Below are positions 35,650 to 43,162 of a stretch of 64,000 bases of DNA, in pieces. A program made the position numbers and the translations under genes. Below the pieces are notes generated by a model. That model had not been told where the DNA came from, ran no database searches, and saw only the letters and a program-made list of their open reading frames with translations. The DNA is taken from assembly GCA_016933155.1 (NCBI GenBank), contig JAFGBM010000003.1, positions 31,383 through 95,382 of the forward strand, in the 5' to 3' direction. The first letter of the stretch is position 1. Every line of letters begins with the position of its first letter. This DNA is from Demequinaceae bacterium. Lineage in GTDB: Bacteria; Actinomycetota; Actinomycetes; Actinomycetales; Demequinaceae.

Positions 35650-37758
35650 ATGAAGCGACCCAACCCGAAGATCCTGCTCAACGGGAAGCCCCAGACCTGG
35701 CTGGGCGCCAACTTCTGGTCCGCCAGCGGCGGCCCCCTCATGTGGCGGAAATACGACTCCGATCGAATCGGCCGGGAGCTGGATGGCTTGCTGCACCATG
35801 GGATGACCGTCACGCGATCCTTCTTCTATTGGCCGGATTTCCAGCCGACCCCCGACACCATCGACGAAGGTCTCGTCGCCAGGTTCCGGGATTTTCTCGG
35901 ACGGCATGACACCCGGGGCATGAAGACCATCCCCACCTTCATCGTCGGGCACATGTCCGGCCAGAACTGGGATCCAGCCTGGAGGGAAGGGCGGGACCTC
36001 TTCTCCGACGTCTGGTTCGTGGCCCGCCAGGCCTGGTACGTCCGGGAACTCGTCTCGAGGTTTCACGATCACCCGGCCATCGTCGGTTGGCTGCTGACGA
36101 ACGAGGTGCCGATCTACGCCGACTGGAAACACCGGGGGGCCAGCGTCCTGGATCCGGATGTCGTGACCAGTTGGGCGCAGATCCTCATCGATGCGGTCAG
36201 GGCGGGGGGCGGCACCCAACCCGTTGGGGTGGGCGACGGGGTCTTCGGTGTCGAGGTCATGGGAACGGACAACGGATTCCGGATGCGGGACCTCTCGCCT
36301 CTCGTGGATTTCTGCGGACCCCATGTCTATCGCATGGAGACCGACCAGGTTCGCCAACACCTGGGAGCCGGTTTCGTCTGCGACCTGCTTCATCGTGACG
36401 GCAAGCCGGTCATCATGGAGGAATTCGGGCTCACCTCGGAGTACACGTCCGACGAGAATGCCGCCCACTACTACCGGCAGCTCCTCCACCACAGCCTCCT
36501 GGCCGGGGCGACCGGCTGGCTCGCGTGGAACAACGCCGACTTCGACGGTCTCGTCCCTCAGGCGCCCTATACCCACCGACCCTTTGAGCTCCACTTCGGC
36601 TTGATCGACAAAGACGACCAGCCCAAGCCAGCGGCGCGGGAGATGAAGGCCTTCCACGAGGTCCTCAACCGCATCGACCTTGCCCGCTGCACCCGTCCGG
36701 ACTCCCGAATCGCGCTCGTGGCCTCGAGCTTCTACGACAACCAGTACCCCTTCACGGAGGCCAGCGACGGTCCTACCCTCGTCGCCATCCTGCGTCAGGC
36801 GTACATCGCGGCTCGAGAAGCCGACCTTCCCGTCATGATCGTCCGGGAGTCCGATGCCGTCGCCTGGAATCCGGGATCGGTCGGCGATCTTGCCCGGGGC
36901 GCCCCGAGGGGCTCGAACATGTACGGCCGCTCGGTGCCGTCCCTCTCAGCGGAGGATCCTTTCGATGCGGAGGTGCCGCTCACGCCCGGGCAGCCCGGCC
37001 CCACCGACTCCGGCCCGGGCCTCCCCTCCGATGCAGCACTGTACATCGTCCCCTCGACGAAGGCGCTCACCTCTCCGACTTGGGCCCAACTCGCCGATCT
37101 TGCCCATGGGGGGGCGACGGTGTACGCGTCGTATTTCGTGGGGACACACCTCAACCAACGCGGGCCATGGTGGTCGAACATGCACGAGTTGTTCGGGGTG
37201 AAGAAGCAGACCCGATACGGCCTCGTCGACCCGATCGAAGACGACACCCTCGAGATGACCTTCATCCGTGATCTTGGGGACATCACGGCCGGGACCACCT
37301 TGCGTTTCGCGGTCGCCGGAAACGCCAACTCACGATGTTATCTTCCCGTCGTTGCCGACGGTGCCGAGGTGGTGGCCGTCGACGGCAGACGGCGTCCCGC
37401 CCTGCTGATGAATCGTTTCAGGAGCGGTCGCTCGGTGCTGTGCACCTACCCGATCGAGTACATGGCGGCCGAGACGCCAGCGGTCAACCCCGAGGACACC
37501 TGGCGCCTGTATCGGGCACTCGCGGTCGAGGCGGGGGCGTGTCCGGCTGTCACGGTCGACTCGGGGAACATTTCGGTCGGGGAGATGATCCATGAGGATG
37601 GCAGGCATTTCGTGTGGTTCATCAACCTCTCAGGAAGCAACGCCGTGGCCACCCCCAGGATTTCGGGAAGCAGTCCTCTAGTTCCCATGGGAGCCCAGGG
37701 ATCGGTCACATCGGTCTCCCTCCCTCCCTTCGGGGTGGAGATCTTGGAGCGGCGGTAA
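35650..37758 (+). CDS. GH5-type glycoside hydrolase with GH42-like C-terminal domains
   Basis: From ATG 35650 (GGAGGAGA upstream) it is 702 residues with no signal peptide, so it is cytoplasmic. Residues 1-about 360 form a clan GH-A TIM barrel like beta-mannanases: GANFWSASGGP, acid/base E152 in LLTNEVPIY, nucleophile E258 in VIMEEFG, and GATGWLAWNNAD. Residues about 370-600 resemble the beta-galactosidase trimerisation (class I amidotransferase-like) domain (LYIVPSTKALTSPTWAQL, ADLAHGGATVYASYF). A beta-sandwich tail follows. Together this suggests a beta-mannosidase/mannanase or beta-galactosidase-like exoenzyme acting on imported oligosaccharide. The substrate is inferred only. Confidence 0.75.
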   Translation: MKRPNPKILLNGKPQTWLGANFWSASGGPLMWRKYDSDRIGRELDGLLHHGMTVTRSFFYWPDFQPTPDTIDEGLVARFRDFLGRHDTRGMKTIPTFIVGHMSGQNWDPAWREGRDLFSDVWFVARQAWYVRELVSRFHDHPAIVGWLLTNEVPIYADWKHRGASVLDPDVVTSWAQILIDAVRAGGGTQPVGVGDGVFGVEVMGTDNGFRMRDLSPLVDFCGPHVYRMETDQVRQHLGAGFVCDLLHRDGKPVIMEEFGLTSEYTSDENAAHYYRQLLHHSLLAGATGWLAWNNADFDGLVPQAPYTHRPFELHFGLIDKDDQPKPAAREMKAFHEVLNRIDLARCTRPDSRIALVASSFYDNQYPFTEASDGPTLVAILRQAYIAAREADLPVMIVRESDAVAWNPGSVGDLARGAPRGSNMYGRSVPSLSAEDPFDAEVPLTPGQPGPTDSGPGLPSDAALYIVPSTKALTSPTWAQLADLAHGGATVYASYFVGTHLNQRGPWWSNMHELFGVKKQTRYGLVDPIEDDTLEMTFIRDLGDITAGTTLRFAVAGNANSRCYLPVVADGAEVVAVDGRRRPALLMNRFRSGRSVLCTYPIEYMAAETPAVNPEDTWRLYRALAVEAGACPAVTVDSGNISVGEMIHEDGRHFVWFINLSGSNAVATPRISGSSPLVPMGAQGSVTSVSLPPFGVEILERR

Positions 37759-37804
37759 CGGGTCGGGGGCGGACCGACGGCGTACCGTTGATTACGGAGG
37801 AGTC

Positions 37805-38725
37805 ATGCGTGCAGCCCGCGTTCACAGATTCGGGAGCATCGGGGACGTCACCGTCGACAACGTCCCCGAGCCGGTTCCCTTGCCCGATCAGGTTCTCGTC
37901 CGCGTCGTCTCGGCTGCCCTCAACCCCATCGACTACAAGGTCGCCCTCACGGGGCATAGGGGCGCCCGGACCCTTCCTCTGACCCTGGGTTTCGATGCCG
38001 TCGGGACGGTCGAAGCCACGGGGCCAGACGTGTCATCGGTGTCGGTCGGGGATCGGGTCTGCCTGATGACCGACATCATGGAGCCGGGGACGGCCGCGGA
38101 CCTTGTCCTGGCTCGGGAGCACAACCTCGCGAAGGTGCCGGCGGAGGTGCCCGATCCGATCGCGGCCGGACTGCCCCTCGCCGGCCTGACGGCCCTCCAG
38201 GCCTGGAGCCTGGCGGGGATCGAGGAGGGGCAGTCGGTGTTGGTTCACGGGGGAGTTGGCGGGGTAGGACATCTGGCGGTCCAGCTGGCGAAGCTGAGCG
38301 GAGCGACGGTCTACGCGACCTCGTCCAGGCGGAATCTTGACCTGCTCGATGACCTCGGGGTCGATCACCCGATCGACTATCAGGCGACGCCCCCGGTTCG
38401 ATTTGTCGGCTCCGTCGATGTCGTCCTGGATACCCAAGGGGGAGCCGTCGCGGCCGCGACCCTTCGGGCGATGAAGCCGGGGACGACGCTCGTGAGCATC
38501 GTCGGTTTTCAGCCGGAGGAGGATGAAGTCAGGGCCGATGTTCGGATCGAACGCATGCTCGTCGAGCCGAGGGCCGCGGAGTTGGATACCCTCGTCGGCC
38601 TGGTCGCCGACCACCGCCTGCGGGTGATCATCCATGACACCACCCCGCTTGAGCGCTTCGTTGACGCCCTCCAGGCCCTTCACGCTGGGCATACCGCGGG
38701 AAAGCGCATCATCGCGGTGGCTTAG
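37805..38725 (+). CDS. zinc-independent MDR oxidoreductase (quinone reductase-like)
   Basis: The 306-residue medium-chain dehydrogenase/reductase has NPIDYKVALTG and LGFDAVGTVEATG in the catalytic domain and VLVHGGVGGVGHLAVQLAK as the NADPH-binding loop. It lacks the Cys/His set for catalytic and structural zinc, so it belongs with quinone oxidoreductases/enoyl reductases. The start ATG at 37805 has GGAGGAG upstream and lies 46 nt after the glycosidase. The stop overlaps that of the convergent APH-fold kinase. Substrate unknown. Confidence 0.85.
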   Translation: MRAARVHRFGSIGDVTVDNVPEPVPLPDQVLVRVVSAALNPIDYKVALTGHRGARTLPLTLGFDAVGTVEATGPDVSSVSVGDRVCLMTDIMEPGTAADLVLAREHNLAKVPAEVPDPIAAGLPLAGLTALQAWSLAGIEEGQSVLVHGGVGGVGHLAVQLAKLSGATVYATSSRRNLDLLDDLGVDHPIDYQATPPVRFVGSVDVVLDTQGGAVAAATLRAMKPGTTLVSIVGFQPEEDEVRADVRIERMLVEPRAAELDTLVGLVADHRLRVIIHDTTPLERFVDALQALHAGHTAGKRIIAVA

Positions 38726-39633
38726 GCCCGGGGAGGGGCTCCCTCCGCGAGACTTAGGTTGACCAGCCCTTGCCAGCCCGATTCGACGAAGCACTTTTCT
38801 TTGGTGAGTAGCAACCGGAGGGCCGACGTGATGGCCTCACCCTTGGCCCGGAGGAGGAGGTCGTCGTCCGTGTCACCGTAGGCGGCGAATAACCGCGAGA
38901 CGTCATCCGATGCACAGAGCAGCCAGGCCTGACCGAGATCCTGGGCGGGGTCGCCGGCTGCGGCCTCGCCCCAGTCGAGGATGGCCGCCAACCGGCTCCC
39001 GCGGGTGACGATGTTTCTAAGGTGGATGTCGGCATGCACCCAGAAGCCGGCTTTCCATGGAAGCGCAGCGGCTTCCAGCAACATCCGACGGGCCGCCACG
39101 CCGTCCCATGTCAGCCCTTCCTTGCTTGCCCGTGAGTCGAACGACTCGATGTTGGTCATCACCTCGGACGCGCGTTCGGCCAGGGGGGTGGTGCGCCATG
39201 GCGTGTGAGGCGCGTCTGCTGGAGCGGGAACGTGGACCTGCCGAAGGGCGTGCCCCAGGTCCTCGGCCCCCTCGCCGACGAGCGGTTCGACCGCCCCGTC
39301 GACCCCGTCGAACCAAGGAACGACGCACCAGGGCCAAGGGTAGTCACGCCCGGGTTCTCCGATTCGGATCGGAAGGGGTGCTCCAAATTCCCAGCCCTCG
39401 CCGATCTCGGGCAGCCACCTGAGTTCCCTTTCTAGGAGAGGCACCGCTGCCTCTATCCGGGGCATCCGTATCGCCAGGTGCTCCCCAAGGCGGATCGTGA
39501 CGTTGTCCCAACCCTCGAAGCGATCACCGAGGGGGAGATCGGCAAGGTCGGAATGCTGGTCGGAGAGCAACTTTTGGATGAGGGCCGGATTGATGTCTAC
39601 CTCGGCGGGGGGAACGGAAAGAGTCGGGGGCAT
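38722..39633 (-). CDS. APH-family small-molecule kinase (intact motifs)
   Basis: The 303-residue aminoglycoside-phosphotransferase-fold kinase has the Brenner motif WVHADIHLRNIV with the catalytic Asp, and ILDWGEAAAGDPAQD with the metal-binding Asp. VTIRLGEHLAIRMPR forms the nucleotide-binding lobe. Chromosomal members phosphorylate diverse small molecules and are not necessarily resistance enzymes; the acceptor is unknown. It is a paralogue of the degenerate protein at 33032-33937, with shared segments (LADLPLGDRF / LAELDISRRY, PxxWxxxxWxxG, LGxALRQVH). Leaderless start: TAGGAT 6 nt before ATG 39633. Confidence 0.82.
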   Translation of the reverse strand: MPPTLSVPPAEVDINPALIQKLLSDQHSDLADLPLGDRFEGWDNVTIRLGEHLAIRMPRIEAAVPLLERELRWLPEIGEGWEFGAPLPIRIGEPGRDYPWPWCVVPWFDGVDGAVEPLVGEGAEDLGHALRQVHVPAPADAPHTPWRTTPLAERASEVMTNIESFDSRASKEGLTWDGVAARRMLLEAAALPWKAGFWVHADIHLRNIVTRGSRLAAILDWGEAAAGDPAQDLGQAWLLCASDDVSRLFAAYGDTDDDLLLRAKGEAITSALRLLLTKEKCFVESGWQGLVNLSLAEGAPPRA

Positions 39634-39639
39634 GGCGTC

Positions 39640-39645
39640 ATCCTA
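39640..39645 (-). promoter_or_regulatory. -10 element, leaderless APH-kinase promoter
   Basis: Minus-strand TAGGAT, GACGCC (6 nt), ATG 39633. No Shine-Dalgarno is present. Confidence 0.55.
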
Positions 39646-39700
39646 GAGACAACGGAAACAGCACCGACTACCAACGTATCCTCGGTGTCCAGGAGGCATA

Positions 39701-40096
39701 GTGTCGAGCGACGTTTTCATCCAGGCGTTCTCGGAAGGCGACCCCGTGCACATTCGGGCGGAAGCCGTGTGTGTACTCGCCGATCCATACGTCATCGAGC
39801 GATCTGAGGGCTTCGCCTCCATCCAAACCCCCGACGGTGGCGCGGACTTCCTTGGCTATGGGGACGACGGGGGGCTAGCGGTCATTGGGGCATCGGGGGC
39901 GGAGATCTGGGACCTGGTCGTCGCGATCGCCCAGGTGACTGATGCGGTGATCATCCCGGTCGGCCGACCCCCCCTCGTGGTCGACAGGATCAAGGTAGCG
40001 GACCTTCCCCAAGAGATTCAGGCATCGGTTGGGGTCGTAACGTCGGGGGCGGAACTCATGGCGGCGCTTGGGCTGGAGCCTTCGGGGCATACGTAG
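39701..40096 (+). CDS. hypothetical protein
   Basis: This is a 131-residue soluble protein starting at GTG 39701, preceded by AGGAGG. It is acidic with alternating beta/alpha character (SDVFIQAFSEGDP, DLVVAIAQVTDAVIIP). No Cys/His cluster suggests metal binding, and no membrane segment is seen. The FIQAF and GDP stretch recalls small immunity-like or SMI1-type proteins, but I cannot assign a family. It is divergent from the APH kinase and followed by a strong hairpin. Confidence 0.55.
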   Translation: MSSDVFIQAFSEGDPVHIRAEAVCVLADPYVIERSEGFASIQTPDGGADFLGYGDDGGLAVIGASGAEIWDLVVAIAQVTDAVIIPVGRPPLVVDRIKVADLPQEIQASVGVVTSGAELMAALGLEPSGHT

Positions 40097-40138
40097 CCCG
40101 CCCGCCACCGTGAAGCGCCGTCTTTGACCGCAGAATGG

Positions 40139-40170
40139 CTTCGGCCCGGCGCTCGCGCGCCGGGCCGAAG
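40139..40170. terminator. bidirectional hairpin terminator between hypothetical gene and DsrE2-like gene
   Basis: The perfect 13-bp stem CTTCGGCCCGGCG (40139-40151) / CGCCGGGCCGAAG (40158-40170) has the 6-nt loop CTCGCG. It lies 42 nt after the plus-strand gene and 77 nt after the minus-strand dsrE-like stop. T-runs are lacking, as is usual in high-GC actinobacteria. Confidence 0.7.
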
Positions 40171-40247
40171 GGGCCGCGGAGAAGACTCCACGGCCGGGGG
40201 GCGCACCCTGAGGGGGGGAGGGGAGGATGCACCCGCCGAACCAGATT

Positions 40248-40772
40248 CTAGACGAATAAAACCTGTGCGCCAGCCGTCATCTCGATGAAGTCCGTTGCCG
40301 TGATGATTCCCTCGACATCGTCGCGCAGGTCGTCCATCGTGAGTCCGCCCATGTCGGCGCTCATCTTGCATCCCCAGAGGTGGCCTCCAGAGGCCGAGAT
40401 CTGGTCCAGGAAGTCGGGAACGGTGGGCACGCCGAGCTTGCGGACGGATCTCCTGAGGTACCAGGTGGAGAACGGCTGCATCCCCGGCCACCACGCCATC
40501 CACTGGGGGATACGGGTGCCCACGACCGGCATGTGCATGGCGAAGTTGCCCACGGGCGAGAACTTCATCTTCTTCTGACGCTTCTTGTGGATCATGTCGA
40601 AGCCCCAGAAGGTGAAGAACAGGTGTACCTCGACGCCCTCGCCGAGGGCGGCGTTCCCCAGCACGAGGCCGGGGTAGGCCATGTCGAGGTTTCCTTTGGA
40701 GCAGATGATCGCAAGCTTGCGGTCCGTCGTCTCGTCATCGAACTTCGGGACGAGGGGCTTGGCTGTTGCCAT
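40248..40772 (-). CDS. DsrE2-like sulfur-carrier family protein
   Basis: The 174-residue DsrE/F-fold protein of the DsrE2 (peroxiredoxin-like) type has RKLAIICSKGNLDMAYPGL with Cys24, LFFTFWGFDMI, and GGHLWGCKMSADMGG with Cys135. A hydrophobic WMAWWPGMQPFSTWYL stretch (residues 91-106) may touch the membrane. DsrE-type proteins relay persulfide sulfur between TusA, DsrC and oxidoreductases. It is the last gene of the operon with the TusE/DsrC-like and SQR-like genes (21-nt gap), which supports persulfide handling. No TusA is encoded here. Confidence 0.83.
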   Translation of the reverse strand: MATAKPLVPKFDDETTDRKLAIICSKGNLDMAYPGLVLGNAALGEGVEVHLFFTFWGFDMIHKKRQKKMKFSPVGNFAMHMPVVGTRIPQWMAWWPGMQPFSTWYLRRSVRKLGVPTVPDFLDQISASGGHLWGCKMSADMGGLTMDDLRDDVEGIITATDFIEMTAGAQVLFV

Positions 40773-40793
40773 GGTGGTGTCCTCTCTCGGTAC

Positions 40794-41108
40794 CTAGACG
40801 CAGCCGTGGGGTTTGGGGAGGCCTGCGACGTAGGCCATCTTCTTGGCCGGTTTCTTGGGGAAGAGCGCGAACTGCTCTTTGACGGAGAATCCCCCGACGG
40901 AATCGACCCGTCGGGTCGTCGCAGTCTCCCCGCGCTCCGAGAAGTCGGCACGAAGGAATCGGACGACCTCCCAGTGCCGGTCAGTCATCTCGATGTCGAT
41001 CTGTTTGGCGAGTTCGGCGCCGAGCGCTTCGTCCCATTCGTCTGGCTCGGTCAGGAAGCCCTCGTCGTCGACGTGGATCTCGCGGCCGAGCATGTTCTGG
41101 GTGGGCAT
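40794..41108 (-). CDS. tusE: TusE/DsrC-family sulfur relay protein
   Basis: The 104 residues match DsrC/TusE: GREIHVDDEGFLTEPDEWDE (residues 8-27), LTDRHWEVVRF-like MTDRHWEVVRFLR, and the C-terminal GLPKPHGCV. The penultimate Cys103 is the persulfide-carrying residue. The second Cys found about 10-11 residues upstream in true DsrC is absent (Met/Ala at 91-92), and Cys103 is the only cysteine. It should therefore carry sulfur but cannot form the DsrC intramolecular trisulfide or disulfide. No dsrAB is nearby. It follows the flavoprotein gene by 17 nt. Confidence 0.9.
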   Translation of the reverse strand: MPTQNMLGREIHVDDEGFLTEPDEWDEALGAELAKQIDIEMTDRHWEVVRFLRADFSERGETATTRRVDSVGGFSVKEQFALFPKKPAKKMAYVAGLPKPHGCV

Positions 41109-41125
41109 GTTGCGTTCCTTTCTGA

Positions 41126-42367
41126 TCAGGCGGTCTTGGGTCGCTTCTTGCCCCAGAGGGACAAGTGAGCAGACATGGGGATGTACCGGCCGGGAAGGAG
41201 GAGCATCCAGTACACGTATCGGAAGGCGAGTTTGCTCCAGTGGTTGATGCGGGATTCCTTGAGCAGTCTGAGCGGGCCAATGAGGGGGAAGGGGAAGGAG
41301 CCGGGCAGGGGCTCGGTCTCGTAGTTGAAATCGAGGAGGAGTCCTTTTCCACCGCCGGACTCCACGAAGCAGATGGCGTGCCCGTCGTACTCCTCTTCGG
41401 CTTCCTTGCCTGCTAGGTGGCGAAGGAAGATGTCGACAAAGAGGTCCATCTGGAAGTGGGCGACTGCACCGGCCTTGGAGGTCGGGATATTCGTGGCATC
41501 GCCGAGGGCGAAGATCGAATCATCCTTGGTGGAGAGCATCGTCCCCTTGTCTACCTCGACGAGATTGAGGTCGTCTCCAAGTCCCGACAGGCCGACGAAG
41601 TCCGCCCCCATGTTGACCGGGACCGTCACGAGGAGATCGAAAGGTACCTCGCGCTCGTCGTACGACACGAGAGCGTGAGTGTCCTCATCGATCCGCTCGA
41701 TCATGAAGTCGGGCTCGACGGCGATGTCCCGCGAACCGAGGAGATCTCCGAGGGTGGCGGCGGCGATGGGACGAGTGAAGGCACCTGGGAGCGGGGTCAC
41801 AAAAGTGATGGAGACCTTGTCTCTCATCCCGCGCCTTCTGAAGAACGAGTCGGCGAGGAGGGAGAACTCGAGTGGGGCGACCGGGCACTTGATGGGCATC
41901 TCGGTGACGTGCATGACGAGGCGACCGCCCTCCCATGTCGCCAGCTTCTCCTTCAGAGCGAGGGCGTCATCGAAGGTGTAGAAGGAATGGATGCTCTTGC
42001 CCCATTGCCCGCCGCCCATGCCCGGGGTCTGATCGGGCCGGGGAGAGACCCCCGTGGCGATGACTAGGTAGTCATAAGGCACGACCGTCTGATCGGCGAG
42101 GACCACCGTCTTCTCGTCCCTATTGAGGCTCTCGACCGATCCGCTGATGAGAGTGACGCCCCTGGGGAGGAGCCGGGGAACGGGCCGGCGGATCTGCCGG
42201 ATCCTCTGCCGGCCGAAGGCCATGAAGAGGTAGCCGGGTTGGTAGTCGTGGAGGGGGGCCTGCTCGACGATGGTGATGTCCCACTCGTCCTTCTTCAACT
42301 TCCTTCGCATCTTGTTCGCGGCGATGGTTCCTGCGGTGCCGGCCCCGAGTATGACCAGACGCTTCAT
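41126..42367 (-). CDS. SQR-like FAD-dependent oxidoreductase
   Basis: This 413-residue two-dinucleotide-binding flavoprotein starts MKRLVILGAGTAGTIAANKM and has a second pyridine-nucleotide-type region and FALGDATNIPTSKAG for FAD. Cys161 (MPIKCPVAP) and Cys333 (AICFVES) occupy positions like the essential redox pair of sulfide:quinone oxidoreductases. The first of the three classical SQR cysteines is missing. The amphipathic C-terminus (YVYWMLLLPGRYIPM) fits membrane association. SQR oxidises sulfide to persulfide and passes electrons to quinone. Position between the regulator (4-nt overlap) and TusE/DsrE2 suggests its persulfide goes to those carriers. Confidence 0.82.
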   Translation of the reverse strand: MKRLVILGAGTAGTIAANKMRRKLKKDEWDITIVEQAPLHDYQPGYLFMAFGRQRIRQIRRPVPRLLPRGVTLISGSVESLNRDEKTVVLADQTVVPYDYLVIATGVSPRPDQTPGMGGGQWGKSIHSFYTFDDALALKEKLATWEGGRLVMHVTEMPIKCPVAPLEFSLLADSFFRRRGMRDKVSITFVTPLPGAFTRPIAAATLGDLLGSRDIAVEPDFMIERIDEDTHALVSYDEREVPFDLLVTVPVNMGADFVGLSGLGDDLNLVEVDKGTMLSTKDDSIFALGDATNIPTSKAGAVAHFQMDLFVDIFLRHLAGKEAEEEYDGHAICFVESGGGKGLLLDFNYETEPLPGSFPFPLIGPLRLLKESRINHWSKLAFRYVYWMLLLPGRYIPMSAHLSLWGKKRPKTA

Positions 42368-43044
42368 GGTGTACTCCTCGTGGGTGCGGTTGATTGGGCG
42401 ATGCTGTGGGAAATGGATGCCGCAATCCGCGGGAGGGCGGCAAGGAGGCGGCTGCGGGCCGACTCATCGAGCTCGTATAGACCTGGGGTGTCAGACCCGA
42501 GGGGAAGAATGCCCCCGGCAAGAACCATGCCCACGAGACGACTGCCGTCGCGGACGAAGACCCGGGCACATTCGAAGCCGTGACTCCCGCTTGCCAAGCG
42601 AGGCTCGAAGTCGACGTCTTGGGCCAGGCCCCTCCAATCGTCGACGCATCGGGCAAGAATCTCCGGGTCGTCCTGACGGGCACTGAACCATGGGCAGGGG
42701 TTGACCACACTTGTCAACGGGTTCCCCTCCATGTCCGTGGCAACCATCATGACCCCGAGGAGGTGGGCGGCGAGATCGACGATGGGCTCGATGACGCCCA
42801 ATCTGGGTTTGTCAGCAGCATCGGGCTCGGAGTGAGCGGACAGGCGTGGGGAGGCCCCGGCGGCAGCGAACATGGCATAAAGGGGGTCGCGGGGAAAGCG
42901 CCATTGACGACCCACTTTAATCGCGGACAACCGACCATCGGCTGCCATGCGATACACGGTCGACCTGTCTACTCCCAGCATTTCCTCGACCTCTTCGGCG
43001 GAATAGAGTCCGGAAGAGTTCCGGGCGTCGGGTATGTTGTGCAT
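42364..43044 (-). CDS. HTH regulator with PocR sensory domain, controls the sulfur operon
   Basis: From ATG 43044 it is 226 residues. Residues about 12-55 are an excisionase/MerR-like helix-turn-helix (YSAEEVEEMLGVDRSTVYRM). Residues about 80-200 resemble the PocR ligand-binding domain (LLGVMMVATDMEGNPLTSVV, CARVFVRDGSRLVGMVLAGG) with several Cys (NPCPWF, LARCVDD, FECARV). PocR domains bind small ligands or, through Cys, may sense redox. The start is chosen because TATAAT lies 7 nt upstream, giving a leaderless mRNA. In-frame upstream ATG/GTG codons at 43053-43062 fall inside the promoter. It is the first gene of the operon and probably autoregulates. Confidence 0.78.
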   Translation of the reverse strand: MHNIPDARNSSGLYSAEEVEEMLGVDRSTVYRMAADGRLSAIKVGRQWRFPRDPLYAMFAAAGASPRLSAHSEPDAADKPRLGVIEPIVDLAAHLLGVMMVATDMEGNPLTSVVNPCPWFSARQDDPEILARCVDDWRGLAQDVDFEPRLASGSHGFECARVFVRDGSRLVGMVLAGGILPLGSDTPGLYELDESARSRLLAALPRIAASISHSIAQSTAPTRSTP

Positions 43045-43063
43045 ACTATGCATTATATGCACA
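43038..43063 (-). promoter_or_regulatory. 26-bp palindromic operator over the -10 element of the sulfur operon
   Basis: The arms TGTGCATA (43038-43045) and TATGCACA (43056-43063) surround a central ATGCAT (43048-43053). Eleven of 13 pairs match. On the minus strand the palindrome contains a perfect TATAAT (43057-43052), 7 nt from ATG 43044. A protein bound here would block RNA polymerase and the start codon region, which fits autoregulation by the PocR-HTH protein. Confidence 0.72.
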
Positions 43064-43150
43064 CTGCAGGGTCTGCACGCAAGGACCTCGGTTTGGAATC
43101 CTCCCTCTCCCGTCCCGAATTCGGAGCATCCGTTTTCTGCCCGTCCTCTG

Positions 43151-43156
43151 TATCGT
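43151..43156 (+). promoter_or_regulatory. -10 element, leaderless promoter of first tandem paralogue
   Basis: TATCGT, then TGAGTC (6 nt), then ATG 43163. There is no Shine-Dalgarno. It is divergent from the sulfur operon promoter, about 90 nt away. Confidence 0.5.
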
Positions 43157-43162
43157 TGAGTC

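Noticed and set aside
34759..36657. 632-codon minus-strand frame opposite the aldo/keto reductase and GH5 genes
   Set aside because: It spans two well-supported plus-strand genes and their intergenic region, and its composition is that of a shadow frame.
38722..39633. Aminoglycoside resistance gene
   Set aside because: The kinase fold is shared by many chromosomal small-molecule kinases, and nothing in the sequence or context points to antibiotic modification.
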